A stretch of DNA of 64,000 bases from Paracoccus bogoriensis (GCF_019431455.1 NZ_JAHYSR010000005.1:62001-126000), one strand, 5' to 3'. Positions 26,784-36,630 are shown, counted from the first letter of the stretch. Numbers and translations are program-made. Notes: generated by a model from the letters alone, not told the origin.

Positions 26784-28217
26784 TCAATCGGTGCTGCTGC
26801 GCGAATAGACATCTTCGTAGCGGATGATGTCATCCTCACCCAGATAGGCGCCGGTCTGCACCTCGATCAGGACCATCGGCACCTTGCCGGGGTTCTCCAT
26901 GCGATGGATGGCGCCAAGCGGCACATAGATCGACTGATTCTCGGTCACCAGCGTCACCGTCTCGTCCACCGTGACCCGTGCCGTGCCCGACACCACGATC
27001 CAGTGTTCGGACCGGTGCACATGGCTTTGCAGCGACAGCGCCGCACCCGGTTTCACGACGATTCGCTTGACCTGGAAACGGTCGGCCAGGGCCAAAGTCT
27101 CGAACCAGCCCCAGGGGCGATGGTCGCGCGGAAAGGCGGTAGCCTGCCTGACGCCCCGCGCCTTGAGCACATCGACCGCTTGGCGCACATCCTGCGCGCG
27201 GCCCTTGTCGGCCACCAGGACCGCATCCGAGGTCGCCACCACCATCACGTCGCGCAGCCCGATGCCTACGATTTCGACATCTTCGCTGTCCGAGCGCAGC
27301 AGCACGTTCTCGCAGTCGATGGCGGTCGCGTTGTGCCCGGCCAGAACGCCGTTTTCCGAAGGGTTGCCCAAGAGACCCTCGCGCCAGACGGCATCCCAGC
27401 CCCCCAGATCCGACCAGCGGCCCGAATAGCGCACTACGCTGAGATTGTCGGCCTTTTCCATCACGGCATAGTCGATGGAATTGTCCTCGACCTGCTCCCA
27501 GGGGCCTCGTGCCAGGCGCAGGAAGCCCAGATCATGCGTGGCGCCATCCACCGCCGTCTGGACCGGCTCAAGATAGGACGGTGCATGGCTGCGGAAGGCC
27601 TCGATCATCACGTCGGCGCGAAAGAGGAAAATCCCCGCATTCCACAGGAACCTCCCCTCTTGCAGCATCGCTGCCGCGCGCGCGGCATCGGGCTTTTCGA
27701 CGAAGCGCGCCAGGGGCTGCGGGCCGTCGCCATCCGAGGCCAGTTCCAGATAGCCGTAACCGGTTTCAGGGCGGTCGGGTGTGATGCCGAAGGTCACGAT
27801 CCGCCCCTCGCGCGCCGCAGCTGCGCCCTGCATCACCGCGGCCCGGAAGGTGGCCGCATCGGGGATCACGTGATCCGAGGGTGCAACCAGCACCAGCCCC
27901 GAGGGGGTTCTGGCCGCCACCATCAGCGCAGCGGCCAGGATTGCCGGAGCGGTATTGCGGCCCGCAGGCTCGATCACGATGCTGCTCGGCTCGATCCCGG
28001 CCTGTTCAAGCTGTTCGGCCACGATGAAACGGAAATCGGAATTGGTCATCACCATGGGCGCGGCGAAATCCTCGCCGCAGAGCCGCCGGGCCGACGCCTG
28101 AAACAAGGTCTCGTCGCCGACAAGCTGCGCGAACTGCTTGGGAAAGGCCTTGCGCGAAACAGGCCACAGGCGCGTGCCTGACCCGCCCGCCATCAAGACC
28201 GGAGTAATCTGAGCCAT
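26784..28217 (-). CDS. manC: Mannose-1-phosphate guanylyltransferase / mannose-6-phosphate isomerase
   Basis: Makes GDP-mannose for exopolysaccharide or LPS. The 477 residues carry the N-terminal nucleotidyltransferase (VLMAGGSGTRLWPVSRKAFPKQF; VEKPDAARA; FLWNAGIFLFRAD) and a C-terminal type II isomerase cupin (RPWGWFETLALADRFQVKR; SLQSHVHRSEHWIVVSGTARV), the bifunctional CpsB/ManC/AlgA type. ATG 28217 follows AAGGGGAT and starts MAQITPVLMAGG; the longer frame is not needed. No other sugar-nucleotide or polysaccharide gene is near. The 141-base gap to guaD holds no gene. Confidence 0.93.
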   Translation of the reverse strand: MAQITPVLMAGGSGTRLWPVSRKAFPKQFAQLVGDETLFQASARRLCGEDFAAPMVMTNSDFRFIVAEQLEQAGIEPSSIVIEPAGRNTAPAILAAALMVAARTPSGLVLVAPSDHVIPDAATFRAAVMQGAAAAREGRIVTFGITPDRPETGYGYLELASDGDGPQPLARFVEKPDAARAAAMLQEGRFLWNAGIFLFRADVMIEAFRSHAPSYLEPVQTAVDGATHDLGFLRLARGPWEQVEDNSIDYAVMEKADNLSVVRYSGRWSDLGGWDAVWREGLLGNPSENGVLAGHNATAIDCENVLLRSDSEDVEIVGIGLRDVMVVATSDAVLVADKGRAQDVRQAVDVLKARGVRQATAFPRDHRPWGWFETLALADRFQVKRIVVKPGAALSLQSHVHRSEHWIVVSGTARVTVDETVTLVTENQSIYVPLGAIHRMENPGKVPMVLIEVQTGAYLGEDDIIRYEDVYSRSSTD

Positions 28218-28358
28218 ATCAATCCCCTTGGCGCGCAGCGCCCCTGTTCGTCCCGTCGCAGAAAGCACCCTCTGCCGCGGCCAGTCAAATGACGAACGGC
28301 GACCAGCGTCAAGCCGCAGGCTTTGCCGCGTGCCGCCCTGGCTGCAGATTTGCAGCAT

Positions 28359-29639
28359 TCACGCGGTTTTCATCGGCCGACCGGCAACATAGGTCTGCAC
28401 CACCGCACGGTCGTCGCCCATGATCTGCAGGATGAACAATTCCTCGGCCAGGGTGGCCGCGCGTTCGGCGCGCAACGCCATGGCAGGTGTCGCGCGCGGG
28501 TCCAGAACGACCAGATCGGCGGCACTGCCCGGCGCAAGGGTGCCGATCTCGGCCTCGAGTCCGAGAGCCAGCGCATTGCCGCGCGTCGCCCAGTGGAAGG
28601 CCGCCAGCGGATGCAGTTTCTGGCCGCGCATCTGCAGAACCTTGTAGCCCTCGTTAAGGGTCTGCAACATCGACCAGCTGGTGCCGCCGCCGATATCGGT
28701 CGCGATCCCGCTGACGATCCCCGCCGCCCGCAACCTCCGTTCGTCGAAGAGGCCCGAGCCCAGAAACAGGTTCGAGGTCGGGCAGAAGACGGCGCGGCTG
28801 CCTGTCTCGGCCATGCGCGCGATCTCTCGCGTTTCCAGATGGATCGAATGGCCCAGCAGGGTTTTCCGGCCCAGAAGGCCGTGCGTCTCGTAGATGTCGA
28901 GGTAATCGCGCGCCTGAGGATGGAGGCTTAGCGTATAGGCGATCTCGTCGCGGTTTTCGGAAAGATGTGTCTGGACATGACAATCGGGATGCTCGGCGGC
29001 CAGCGCGCCCGCCGCGGCCAGTTGTTCGGGCGTCGAGGTGATGGCAAAGCGCGGCGTGATCGCGTAGCGCTGTCGGCCTTGGCCGTGCCAGGTCTCGATC
29101 AGCGCCTTGCTGTCGTCATAGGCGGATTGCGCCGTGTCATGGATCGCGGGAATGGCGTTGCGGTCCATCATCACCTTGCCCGCGATCATGGCCATGTCAC
29201 GGGCATGGGCAGCGGCAAAGAGCGCCTCGGCGCTGGTCCTGTGGCTGGAGCAGAAGGCGACGGCGGTCGTTGTGCCATGTGCCAGCAGCTGGCCGAGGAA
29301 GAGGTCCGCCATGCGGGCGGCATGGGAGGGGTCGCCGAATTCGGCCTCGGCCGGAAAGGTGTAGGTGTTCAGCCAGTCCAGAAGCTGGGCGCCCCAGCTG
29401 GCGATGACCTGAAGCTGGGGGAAATGGATATGCGGATCGATGAAGCCCGGCAGGATCAGATGCGGGCGGTGGTCGATCTGGGACAGGCCGTCGCGGGCCA
29501 GATCGGTGTGATCCCCGACCGCGAGGATGCGGCCATCCTGAACCAGGATCGCGCCATCTTCATGGTAGCGGTGGCTGAGGTCGGTTTCGGACGGGTCGGC
29601 GAAGAAGTCGAGGACGCGGCCCCGGATCAATTGTTGCAT
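28359..29639 (-). CDS. guaD: Guanine deaminase
   Basis: Hydrolyses guanine to xanthine, the substrate of the XDH encoded just upstream. The 426-residue amidohydrolase has the metal motif PGFIDPHIHFPQL, the guanine-deaminase hallmark FCPTSNLFLGSGLF, the substrate-loop QTHLSENRDEI and the late metal Asp in ATDIGGGTSWSML. It starts within the last codons of xdhC (13-base overlap) and is the last gene of the minus-strand operon xdhA-xdhB-xdhC-guaD. Confidence 0.95.
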   Translation of the reverse strand: MQQLIRGRVLDFFADPSETDLSHRYHEDGAILVQDGRILAVGDHTDLARDGLSQIDHRPHLILPGFIDPHIHFPQLQVIASWGAQLLDWLNTYTFPAEAEFGDPSHAARMADLFLGQLLAHGTTTAVAFCSSHRTSAEALFAAAHARDMAMIAGKVMMDRNAIPAIHDTAQSAYDDSKALIETWHGQGRQRYAITPRFAITSTPEQLAAAGALAAEHPDCHVQTHLSENRDEIAYTLSLHPQARDYLDIYETHGLLGRKTLLGHSIHLETREIARMAETGSRAVFCPTSNLFLGSGLFDERRLRAAGIVSGIATDIGGGTSWSMLQTLNEGYKVLQMRGQKLHPLAAFHWATRGNALALGLEAEIGTLAPGSAADLVVLDPRATPAMALRAERAATLAEELFILQIMGDDRAVVQTYVAGRPMKTA

Positions 29640-30358
29640 GGGTATTTGTTCAACGGAGAAGAGGTGAGGCGCGCCATCAATTCGGCGGCGGTGAAGGTGG
29701 CGATGATCGCGGGGCGCTTGTCGCGCGAGAAGCCGGCGCCGATCGGGCAGGTCAGGGGCGCGGGGTCGAGGCCGCGGTCGCGGGCGAAGCGGGTGAATTG
29801 CGCGCGTTTCGTGGCGCTGCCGATCATGCCGATATAGGTGAGGTCGGGACGGGCCAGCGCCTCGGCGGCCAGCAGGAAGTCCAGCGCGTGGTCATGGGTC
29901 AGGATGATGACGGCCGTGCCGGGGCGGGCGGCGCGGATTTGCACCTCGGGTAGCGGTGTCAGCAGTGTGGGGCCGACGGCGCGAGCCAGCTCCTCGGCGC
30001 GGCTGTCGATCAGCAGCGCGTTGACCGGCAGATGCTGGAGGAGCGCCGAGAGCGCGCGCCCGACATGGCCCGCGCCGAAGATCAGCACGTCGGGATGATC
30101 CGGCGGGCTCGCCGCCTGGCGGTCGAGGGACAGGACCACGCGGCCGCCGCAGCATTGTCCGATCTCGGGGCCGAGGGAGATCTCCATGCGGGCCATCTGT
30201 TCGCCGCGCGCCAGCATCTGGCGGGCGCGGTCGATGGCCATGTATTCCAGCTGGCCGCCGCCGATGGTGCCCTGCGTGGCGTGGGAGGTCACGATCATCT
30301 CGGCCCCCGCCTCGCGCGGGGTGGACCCGCGCGCGGATATGACCCGGACGCGGATCAT
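29627..30358 (-). CDS. xdhC: Xanthine dehydrogenase accessory protein XdhC
   Basis: Molybdenum-cofactor-binding chaperone that inserts sulfurated Moco into XdhB. 243 residues: VISARGSTPREAGAEMIV and GTIGGGQLEYMA at the N-terminus, GQCCGGRVVLSLD, and the Rossmann part VLIFGAGHVGRALSALLQHLP. The ATG overlaps the xdhB stop (ATGA). Compared with many XdhC, which carry about 20 residues before VxxARGSxPRE, this one starts almost at the motif (MIRVRVISARG). No better start exists without entering xdhB. Confidence 0.92.
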   Translation of the reverse strand: MIRVRVISARGSTPREAGAEMIVTSHATQGTIGGGQLEYMAIDRARQMLARGEQMARMEISLGPEIGQCCGGRVVLSLDRQAASPPDHPDVLIFGAGHVGRALSALLQHLPVNALLIDSRAEELARAVGPTLLTPLPEVQIRAARPGTAVIILTHDHALDFLLAAEALARPDLTYIGMIGSATKRAQFTRFARDRGLDPAPLTCPIGAGFSRDKRPAIIATFTAAELMARLTSSPLNKYPCNN

Positions 30359-32664
30359 CCGCGCAGCCGCTCTACCGCCATCAGCACGCGTTCGGGCGTG
30401 GCGGGGGCGTCCAGGCGGGCGGGTTCGCGGTAATCCGCGACCGAGGCCACGGCCATGTTGATCGCCTCGAAGACACTGATGCCCAGGACGAAGGGCGGCT
30501 CTCCGACGGCCTTCGAGCGTTTGATGGTCCGCTCGGTCGCTTCGGACCAGTCGGCCAGCGCGACGTTGAAGATGCGCGGCCGGTCCGAGGCCAGCGGCAC
30601 CTTGTAGGTCGAGGGCGCATGGGTCCGCAGCCGGCCCTTGTCGTCCCACCACAGTTCCTCGGTGGTCAGCCAGCCGGCGCCCTGCACGAAGGCGCCCTCG
30701 ACCTGGCCCCGGTCCAGCGCAGGGTTCAGGCTGCGGCCCACGTCATGCAGGATGTCGGCGCGGTCGATGACATATTCGCCGGTCAGCGTGTCCACCGAGA
30801 CCTCGGACACCGCCGCGCCATAGGCAAAGTAATAGAACGGCCGCCCCTGCCCCGTGGTCCGGTCCCAATGGATCTTGGGCGTCTTGTAGAAGCCCGCCGC
30901 CGACAAATGGATGCGCGCCATATAGGCCGCCCGGATCACCTGATCGAAGACGATCATCTGGTCGCCCGCCCGCACATGGCCCGGAACGAAGGCCACCTGA
31001 TCCTCGGCGACCTTCCAGTTTTCCGCGACGAAAGCCGTCAGACGCGCCTTGATCTGATTGGCCGCGTCCAGCGCCGCCATGCCGTTCAGGTCGGTCCCGG
31101 ACGACGCCGCCGTGGCCGAGGTGTTCGGCACTTTCTCGGTCGTCGTCTTCGTGATCCTGATACGGCTGATGTCGCATTGGAACGCCTCGGCCACGATCTG
31201 GGCGACCTTGGTGTTCAGGCCCTGCCCCATCTCGGTCCCGCCATGGTTCAGGTGGATCGAGCCGTCAGAATAGATGTGGATAAGCGCGCCCGCCTGATTG
31301 AACCAGGTTGCGGTGAAGCTGATGCCGAACTTCACCGGCGTCAGGGCGATGCCCTTGCGGATCACGCCGCCGCGCGCGTTCCAGTCCAGCACCGCCTGCC
31401 TGCGGGCCTGATAGTAGCTGCTCTGCTCCAGCTCCGCGATCAGGCGCGGCAGGATCTGGTCCTGCACCTCCTGGTGATAGGGGGTCAGCTGGCCATTCTG
31501 ATAGAGGTTGCGCTTGCGCACCTCCAACGGGTCGAGGCCCAGGGCATAGGCGATCTCTTCGACCATCCGTTCGGCCATGATCGCGCCCTGCGGCCCGCCG
31601 AAGCCCCGAAAGGCCGTGTTGCTGACCGTGTTCGTGCGCATCGGATGCGAGGACAGCCGCACATCGGGATAGAAATAGGCGTTGTCGGCGTGAAACAGCG
31701 CCCGGTCCGTGACGGGGCCGCTGAGATCCGCCGAAAACCCGCAGCGGGCATAGAGATCGCCCTCCACCGCCCGGATGCGGCCTTCGTCGTCGAAGCCCAC
31801 GGCATAGTCGATCACGAAGTCATGCCGCTTGCCGGTGGCGGTCATGTCGTCGTCGCGGTCGGGGCGGATCTTGACCGCGCGGTGCCAGCGCTTGGCCGCC
31901 ACGGCGGCCACGCAGGCAAAGAGGTTCATCTGCGTCTCCTTGCCGCCGAAGCCCCCGCCCATGCGGCGCACATTCACCACGACCGCGCTGCTGGGCACGC
32001 CCAGGACATGGGCGACCATGTGCTGCACCTCGGACGGGTGCTGGGTCGAGACATGCAGCGCGACCTCGTCATCCTCGCCCGGAATGGCCAGGGCGATCTG
32101 CCCCTCCAGATAGAAGTGATCCTGCCCGCCCACGGCAAAGCGCCCGGTGATCCGGCGCGGCGCATCGGCCATGGCCACCGCCGCATCGCCGCGACGCAGG
32201 GTCAGCGGATCGGTCACATAGCCCATCCCCGCATCCCGCGCCGCGATCGGGTCCAGAACATGGGGCAGCGCGTCATAGTCGATCCGCGCCTTATGCGCCG
32301 CGCGCCGCGCCTGGTCGCGGGTTTCCGCGATGACGGCAAAGACCGGCTGCCCCCAGAAATGCACCACCCCATCGGCCAGGATCGGGTCATCATTCATGCC
32401 ATTGGGCGACACATCGTTGACGCCAGGCAGGTCATCGGCGGTCAGCACACCCAGCACGCCGGGCTGGGCCAGCGTGTCGGTGAAATCCATCCCCGTGATG
32501 CGCCCATGCGCGCAGGTGGACAGGCCCAGATAGGCGTGGATCGTGCCGGTCGGCTCTACCAGATCGTCGGTATAGTCCGCACGGCCCGTGACATGCTTGA
32601 TGGCGCTGTCGTGGATGGTGTCCTGATGGGCCTGGCCGGCGATGGGGGCGGCGTCGTCCTTCAT
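30355..32664 (-). CDS. xdhB: Xanthine dehydrogenase molybdopterin-binding (large) subunit
   Basis: Catalytic subunit oxidising hypoxanthine and xanthine to urate. 769 residues: HVTGRADYTDDL at the start, Moco-binding RRMGGGFGGKETQ, FRGFGGPQGA, NHGGTEMGQGLNTK, and the catalytic glutamate in KAVGEPPFVLG near the end. It has the two-polypeptide bacterial layout, with XdhA carrying the Fe-S and FAD domains. Three bases separate it from xdhA, and it overlaps xdhC by ATGA. The long open frame on the opposite strand here is a codon-bias shadow. Confidence 0.96.
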   Translation of the reverse strand: MKDDAAPIAGQAHQDTIHDSAIKHVTGRADYTDDLVEPTGTIHAYLGLSTCAHGRITGMDFTDTLAQPGVLGVLTADDLPGVNDVSPNGMNDDPILADGVVHFWGQPVFAVIAETRDQARRAAHKARIDYDALPHVLDPIAARDAGMGYVTDPLTLRRGDAAVAMADAPRRITGRFAVGGQDHFYLEGQIALAIPGEDDEVALHVSTQHPSEVQHMVAHVLGVPSSAVVVNVRRMGGGFGGKETQMNLFACVAAVAAKRWHRAVKIRPDRDDDMTATGKRHDFVIDYAVGFDDEGRIRAVEGDLYARCGFSADLSGPVTDRALFHADNAYFYPDVRLSSHPMRTNTVSNTAFRGFGGPQGAIMAERMVEEIAYALGLDPLEVRKRNLYQNGQLTPYHQEVQDQILPRLIAELEQSSYYQARRQAVLDWNARGGVIRKGIALTPVKFGISFTATWFNQAGALIHIYSDGSIHLNHGGTEMGQGLNTKVAQIVAEAFQCDISRIRITKTTTEKVPNTSATAASSGTDLNGMAALDAANQIKARLTAFVAENWKVAEDQVAFVPGHVRAGDQMIVFDQVIRAAYMARIHLSAAGFYKTPKIHWDRTTGQGRPFYYFAYGAAVSEVSVDTLTGEYVIDRADILHDVGRSLNPALDRGQVEGAFVQGAGWLTTEELWWDDKGRLRTHAPSTYKVPLASDRPRIFNVALADWSEATERTIKRSKAVGEPPFVLGISVFEAINMAVASVADYREPARLDAPATPERVLMAVERLRG

Positions 32665-32667
32665 GGC

Positions 32668-34116
32668 TCAGGCTCTTTCGGTCAGGCGCAGCCGCACGGG
32701 CAGGCCAGGTTCGGATTGCTCCAGCCAGAAGCGGCGGATCAGGTTCCGCGCGACCGTGGCGCGGTATTCGGCGCTGGCGCGCATGTCGGTCATCGGCTGA
32801 AAGTCACCCGCGATGGCGCGGGCGGCAGCATCGAAAGCAGCCTCGGCGAAGGGCTGGCCGCGCAGCGCGGCCTCGGCCGCGCGGGCGCGTTTGGGAATGC
32901 CTGCCATGCCGCCAAAGGCCAGCCGCGCATCGGTGATGATGCCCTCCGCCACATCGACGCGGATGCCCGCCGCGACCGCGGTGATGTCGCTGTCGCGGCG
33001 CTTGCTGACCTTGTAGGCGGCGGTGCGGGCCGCACGGTGGATGGGGATCACGATCTCCTCGACGAATTCGCCGGGCTGGCGGTCCTGCTTGCCATAGTCG
33101 ATGAAGAAATCCTCCAGCGGCATCTCGCGGCGGTCCGCGCCCCGGCGCAGCACGATCCGCGCATCCAGCGCGATCAGCAGGGGCGGCGTGTCCCCGATGG
33201 GCGAGCCGTTGGCGATGTTCGCGCCGATGGTGCCCACATTCCGGACCTGCCAGCCGCCGATGCGCTGCCAGTATTCCGCCGCCTGCGGGATGTGGCGGGC
33301 GATCACCGGCGCAGCCTCGGAATAGGTGACGCCCGCGCCGAGGCGGATCAGGTCACCCTCGACGGTAATGTCTTTCATCAGATGGCCGATGAAGATGGCG
33401 GGGCTGATGTCGCGCATGAATTTCGTGACCCACAGGCCCACATCGGTCGCGCCCGCGACCAGCGTTGAGTCCGGTTCCTTCAGAAGTGCCGCAGCCAGAT
33501 CGTCCGTGTCGGTGGGGATCAGCGCCCGGTCTGCGCCGCGCGCAAGCGATACGCGCGCGCCCCGCATCCCGGCCAGGCGCGCGGCCACCGCCTCGCGTTC
33601 GCGCGCCAGCGCGTCCTGGGCCTGCCCTCCGGCCGCGCCTGCGGCCTGGGCCGCGCGGATGATCGGCGCATAGCCCGTGCAGCGGCAGATATTGCCCTGC
33701 AGCGCAGTCTCGATCTCGGCTTCGCCCGCCTTCGGGTCTGTCATCCACAACCCATAAAGCGCCATGACGATGCCCGGCGTGCAGAAGCCGCATTGGCTGC
33801 CGTGATGCGCGACCATCGCGGCCTGGATCGGGTGCAGCCCGCCATCCGGGCCGCGCAGGTGCTCGATCGTCACGATATGGGTCGCGTGACAGGATGCCAT
33901 CAGCCGGATACAGGCATTGATCGGCTCGTAGACCAATCCATCCGGCGTCAGCCGCCCCGAAAGGACCGTGCAGGCACCGCAATCGCCCTCGGCGCAGCCC
34001 TCCTTGGTGCCGGTCAGCCGCCGCGTCAGCCGCAAATGGTCCAGCAGCGTGTCAGACGCTGCGACCTCGGTCAGGGCCACCTCGGTATCATTGAGCAGAA
34101 AACGCAGCTGGGTCAT
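32668..34116 (-). CDS. xdhA: Xanthine dehydrogenase small subunit (2Fe-2S and FAD)
   Basis: Electron-transfer subunit: 482 residues with a plant-type 2Fe-2S cluster (GTKEGCAEGDCGACTVL), a second all-helical 2Fe-2S cluster (GFCTPGIVMA ... NICRCTGY), then the FAD domain (LVAGATDVGLWVTK; NVGTIGANIANGSPIGDTPP) and CO_deh_flav_C-like end. It is the first gene of xdhA-xdhB-xdhC-guaD and is divergent from a LysR regulator 105 bases away, the usual arrangement for local control. Confidence 0.96.
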   Translation of the reverse strand: MTQLRFLLNDTEVALTEVAASDTLLDHLRLTRRLTGTKEGCAEGDCGACTVLSGRLTPDGLVYEPINACIRLMASCHATHIVTIEHLRGPDGGLHPIQAAMVAHHGSQCGFCTPGIVMALYGLWMTDPKAGEAEIETALQGNICRCTGYAPIIRAAQAAGAAGGQAQDALAREREAVAARLAGMRGARVSLARGADRALIPTDTDDLAAALLKEPDSTLVAGATDVGLWVTKFMRDISPAIFIGHLMKDITVEGDLIRLGAGVTYSEAAPVIARHIPQAAEYWQRIGGWQVRNVGTIGANIANGSPIGDTPPLLIALDARIVLRRGADRREMPLEDFFIDYGKQDRQPGEFVEEIVIPIHRAARTAAYKVSKRRDSDITAVAAGIRVDVAEGIITDARLAFGGMAGIPKRARAAEAALRGQPFAEAAFDAAARAIAGDFQPMTDMRASAEYRATVARNLIRRFWLEQSEPGLPVRLRLTERA

Positions 34117-34221
34117 CTGGGTCTTTCCTCGGGTGACGCGATGCTAGGCCCGAACTTGCGGGTGGGAAATCGCTCGTGGCATAGAAGACTTTACACGAAA
34201 CGTTGAAAGCGGGCCAATCTC

Positions 34222-35121
34222 ATGTCCTATCTGGAAAGCCTGCGCGTCTTTGTGCGGGTGGTCGAACTGGGCTCGATCACCGCCGGAGGCAGGGATCTGC
34301 GGCTTTCCCCGGCAGTTGCCTCGAATCGCATCAAGGATCTTGAAAATCGCTTCGGGCTGCGGCTGCTGAACCGCACCACCCGCAAGCTGACCCCGACCGA
34401 GATCGGGCGCGCCTTCTACGACCATGCGCGGCGCGTCATCGACACGCTGGACGAGGCCGAGGCGCTGGTCAGCAGCTTTTCGGGCAAGCCGCAGGGGGTG
34501 ATCCGGCTGACCGCACCCCTGGGTCTGGGGCGGCGGCTGATCGCGCCGTTGATCCCGATCTTCTGCGCCGACAATCCCGGCGTCGAGATCCGGCTGCGAT
34601 TGTCGGATCGCAACGTCAACATCGTCGAGGATGCGATCGACTTGGCCTTCTTTCTGGGCGAACCTGCCGATTCCGCCTTGAAATGGCGCAAGATCGCGGA
34701 TTGCCCGCGCGTGCTGGTCGCCGCGCCGGATTACCTGGCGCGCGCGGGGATGCCCGAAGGACCGGACGATCTGGCGGGGCATAACTGCCTGCTGCTGCGC
34801 TATCCACGCAGCCCGGAATATTTCTGGGTTCTCCAGACCGAGGGCGGCCCCCGCAAGCTGAGCCTGCAAGGGCGGTTCGACACGGATGACGGCGATGTGC
34901 TGCGCGATTGGGCGCTTGGCGGGCATGGCATCGCCAACCGCCCGCTTTATGAAGTGGCCGGGGATCTCGCTGCGGGCCGTCTGGTCGAGGTGCTGCCGCA
35001 GAACCGGCCGCTGCCCGCGCAATTCGGCTGTCTGACGCCGCATCGTCGCTTGCAGGATCCCAAGATCCGCATGTTTGCCGATTACGCGGCACGCGAATTG
35101 CGCCCCCTGTTCCAGGAGTGA
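34222..35121 (+). CDS. LysR-family transcriptional regulator
   Basis: 299 residues: N-terminal winged HTH (ESLRVFVRVVELGSITAGGRDLRLSPAVASNRIKDLE and FGLRLLNRTTRKLTPTEIG) and a C-terminal substrate-binding domain of the CrgA/PA2206-like subgroup. It is divergent from xdhABC-guaD, so the likely target is that operon plus itself, with a purine or pathway intermediate as ligand; the ligand is inference. The intergenic region 34117-34221 would hold the operator, but I could not pick one T-N11-A box over others. Confidence 0.9.
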   Translation: MSYLESLRVFVRVVELGSITAGGRDLRLSPAVASNRIKDLENRFGLRLLNRTTRKLTPTEIGRAFYDHARRVIDTLDEAEALVSSFSGKPQGVIRLTAPLGLGRRLIAPLIPIFCADNPGVEIRLRLSDRNVNIVEDAIDLAFFLGEPADSALKWRKIADCPRVLVAAPDYLARAGMPEGPDDLAGHNCLLLRYPRSPEYFWVLQTEGGPRKLSLQGRFDTDDGDVLRDWALGGHGIANRPLYEVAGDLAAGRLVEVLPQNRPLPAQFGCLTPHRRLQDPKIRMFADYAARELRPLFQE

Positions 35122-35149
35122 TCCCGGCGGACCTTGCCGGGGGCGCGGC

Positions 35150-35186
35150 GGCGCCGCCTTCCCCCATCGAGGGGGAAGGCGGCGCC
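35150..35186. terminator. Very strong hairpin between convergent lysR and the PepSY gene
   Basis: Perfect 16-base arms (GGCGCCGCCTTCCCCC and its complement) with a 5-base loop. The stem is almost pure G/C with no T tract. It sits between two convergent genes, which suggests a bidirectional transcription barrier. It may equally be a member of a dispersed intergenic repeat family. Confidence 0.6.
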
Positions 35187-35229
35187 CGGGGGCCTGGCGG
35201 CCCCCGCAGCCCCGATCATGCGCCCGCGT

Positions 35230-36630
35230 TCAGGTCAGAACGCGCCTGAGAGCAGGCAGGCGGGACAGGATCAGCCAATCGACCAGCAGCACCGCCGCAA
35301 AGGTCAGGCCCGCCAAAGGAAAGGCCACGCCGATCACCAGGCCTGCCACGACCGCGCCTTTCCAGAAGGGCATTTCGCGCGGCATGGGTGGCGCCGACAG
35401 CCGCCACGCACCCGACGGTCTGCGCTTCCACCAGAGCACCGCCCCCGACAGGCAGAGAAAAATGACCGCCAGGCAAAAGACCGTGTTGGCCAGCACGCTC
35501 CAGAGGCCAAGCGTTCCCATATGCAGCGCGATCCCCACGGCCATCGCCTTGCCCGCCAGCGAGTAATCCTCGAACCGCACATCGGCAAGGATGCGGCCGC
35601 TGTAGCGGTCCACATGCACCGTCCGGTCGCTGGTCGGGTCAAGACTGTCGGTGCTCATGCTGTCGCGACTGATCGTCCAGACGCCGGTCTCGCCGCGCGG
35701 CAAGGCCAGCTGATAGCGGCCCTCGAAACCGATCGAGCGGGCCAGCGCATCGACGCTGTCGATCGTCACCGGCTCGCCTGCCGGTATGCCCGCCTGCCCG
35801 ACCGGACCGCCGGAGGCGGGCATGAGCGTCTGCTCCAGCGCCCAGGGCACCTCTTTCGGGCCATCATTCAGGCTGGCATGGGTCACGTCGGACAGGGGCA
35901 CCTCATCCCATTTCGCCGCCGGAAAGGTGGACCAGGCCTGCATCATCTGCCCGCCCCAGATGCCCGCCCAGCTGAGGCCGGACACCAGAAAGAACAGCAG
36001 CCCGACCGAGATCCAGACGCCGATGCTCATGTGAAGCGACCGCCAGAGGGCGCGGCCCCTGGCGCGCAGGTCCGGCACCAGCGCCGCGCGCAGGCTTGTC
36101 CCCCGCGGCCACCAGAGAAACAGCCCCGAGACCAGCAGCATGATCCCGAGCGAGGCCGAGACCTCCAGCATCCGGTCGCCGACCACCCCCAGGCGCAGGT
36201 CGCTGTGGATGCTGTCTGCCCAGTCATACCAGCCGCTGCGGCGGGGGAAACTGTCGATCACCTGTGCCTTGAAGGGATCGACGGCGACCATGACCGGGCC
36301 GTCCGGGCCGTCGATGCGGAACAGCGCCGCCTGATCCGGCGCGCGCGGGGCGATGTAGAGGCGCGGCTCGCCGCCTGGCACGGCGGTCAGGGCGACCGCG
36401 GCCTGAAGGGTCAGGCTTGCAGGGCTGGACTGCGGCTCGACCGGGATACGTTCGCCGTCGCGCCCGTCGATATGGGCGATCCACAGCATCATCAGCCCGG
36501 TGACGGCCAGCACCAGAAAGAAGGGGATCACGAAAAGCCCGGCATAGAAGTGCCAGCGCCAGGCTGCCCGGTAGAGGCGCCGCGCGGTGTCGCCGCGGGT
36601 GATGTCATGGGATGCGTCGATGCTGGTCAT
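35230..36630 (-). CDS. PepSY-domain membrane protein (PepSY_TM family)
   Basis: About 466 residues with four or five membrane segments: AWRWHFYAGLFVIPFFLVLAVTGLMMLW near the start, a long periplasmic PepSY-containing loop, then SASLGIMLLVSGLFLWWPRG, ISVGLLFFLVSGLSWAGIWG and C-terminal helices ending in WLILSRLPALRRVLT. WRWHFYAGLFVIPF is the hallmark of PiuB/PepSY_TM proteins, often linked to iron uptake and thought to reduce ferric complexes. Start chosen at ATG 36630 (MTSIDASHD), with 36642 as alternative. It interrupts the purine catabolic block, and no TonB receptor is adjacent. Confidence 0.8.
   Translation of the reverse strand: MTSIDASHDITRGDTARRLYRAAWRWHFYAGLFVIPFFLVLAVTGLMMLWIAHIDGRDGERIPVEPQSSPASLTLQAAVALTAVPGGEPRLYIAPRAPDQAALFRIDGPDGPVMVAVDPFKAQVIDSFPRRSGWYDWADSIHSDLRLGVVGDRMLEVSASLGIMLLVSGLFLWWPRGTSLRAALVPDLRARGRALWRSLHMSIGVWISVGLLFFLVSGLSWAGIWGGQMMQAWSTFPAAKWDEVPLSDVTHASLNDGPKEVPWALEQTLMPASGGPVGQAGIPAGEPVTIDSVDALARSIGFEGRYQLALPRGETGVWTISRDSMSTDSLDPTSDRTVHVDRYSGRILADVRFEDYSLAGKAMAVGIALHMGTLGLWSVLANTVFCLAVIFLCLSGAVLWWKRRPSGAWRLSAPPMPREMPFWKGAVVAGLVIGVAFPLAGLTFAAVLLVDWLILSRLPALRRVLT

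Noticed and set aside
30619-33468. 949-codon plus-strand frame opposite xdhB and xdhA
   Set aside because: Shadow of the xanthine dehydrogenase genes. Composition (HDRQGA-rich) is typical of antisense frames in high-GC DNA.
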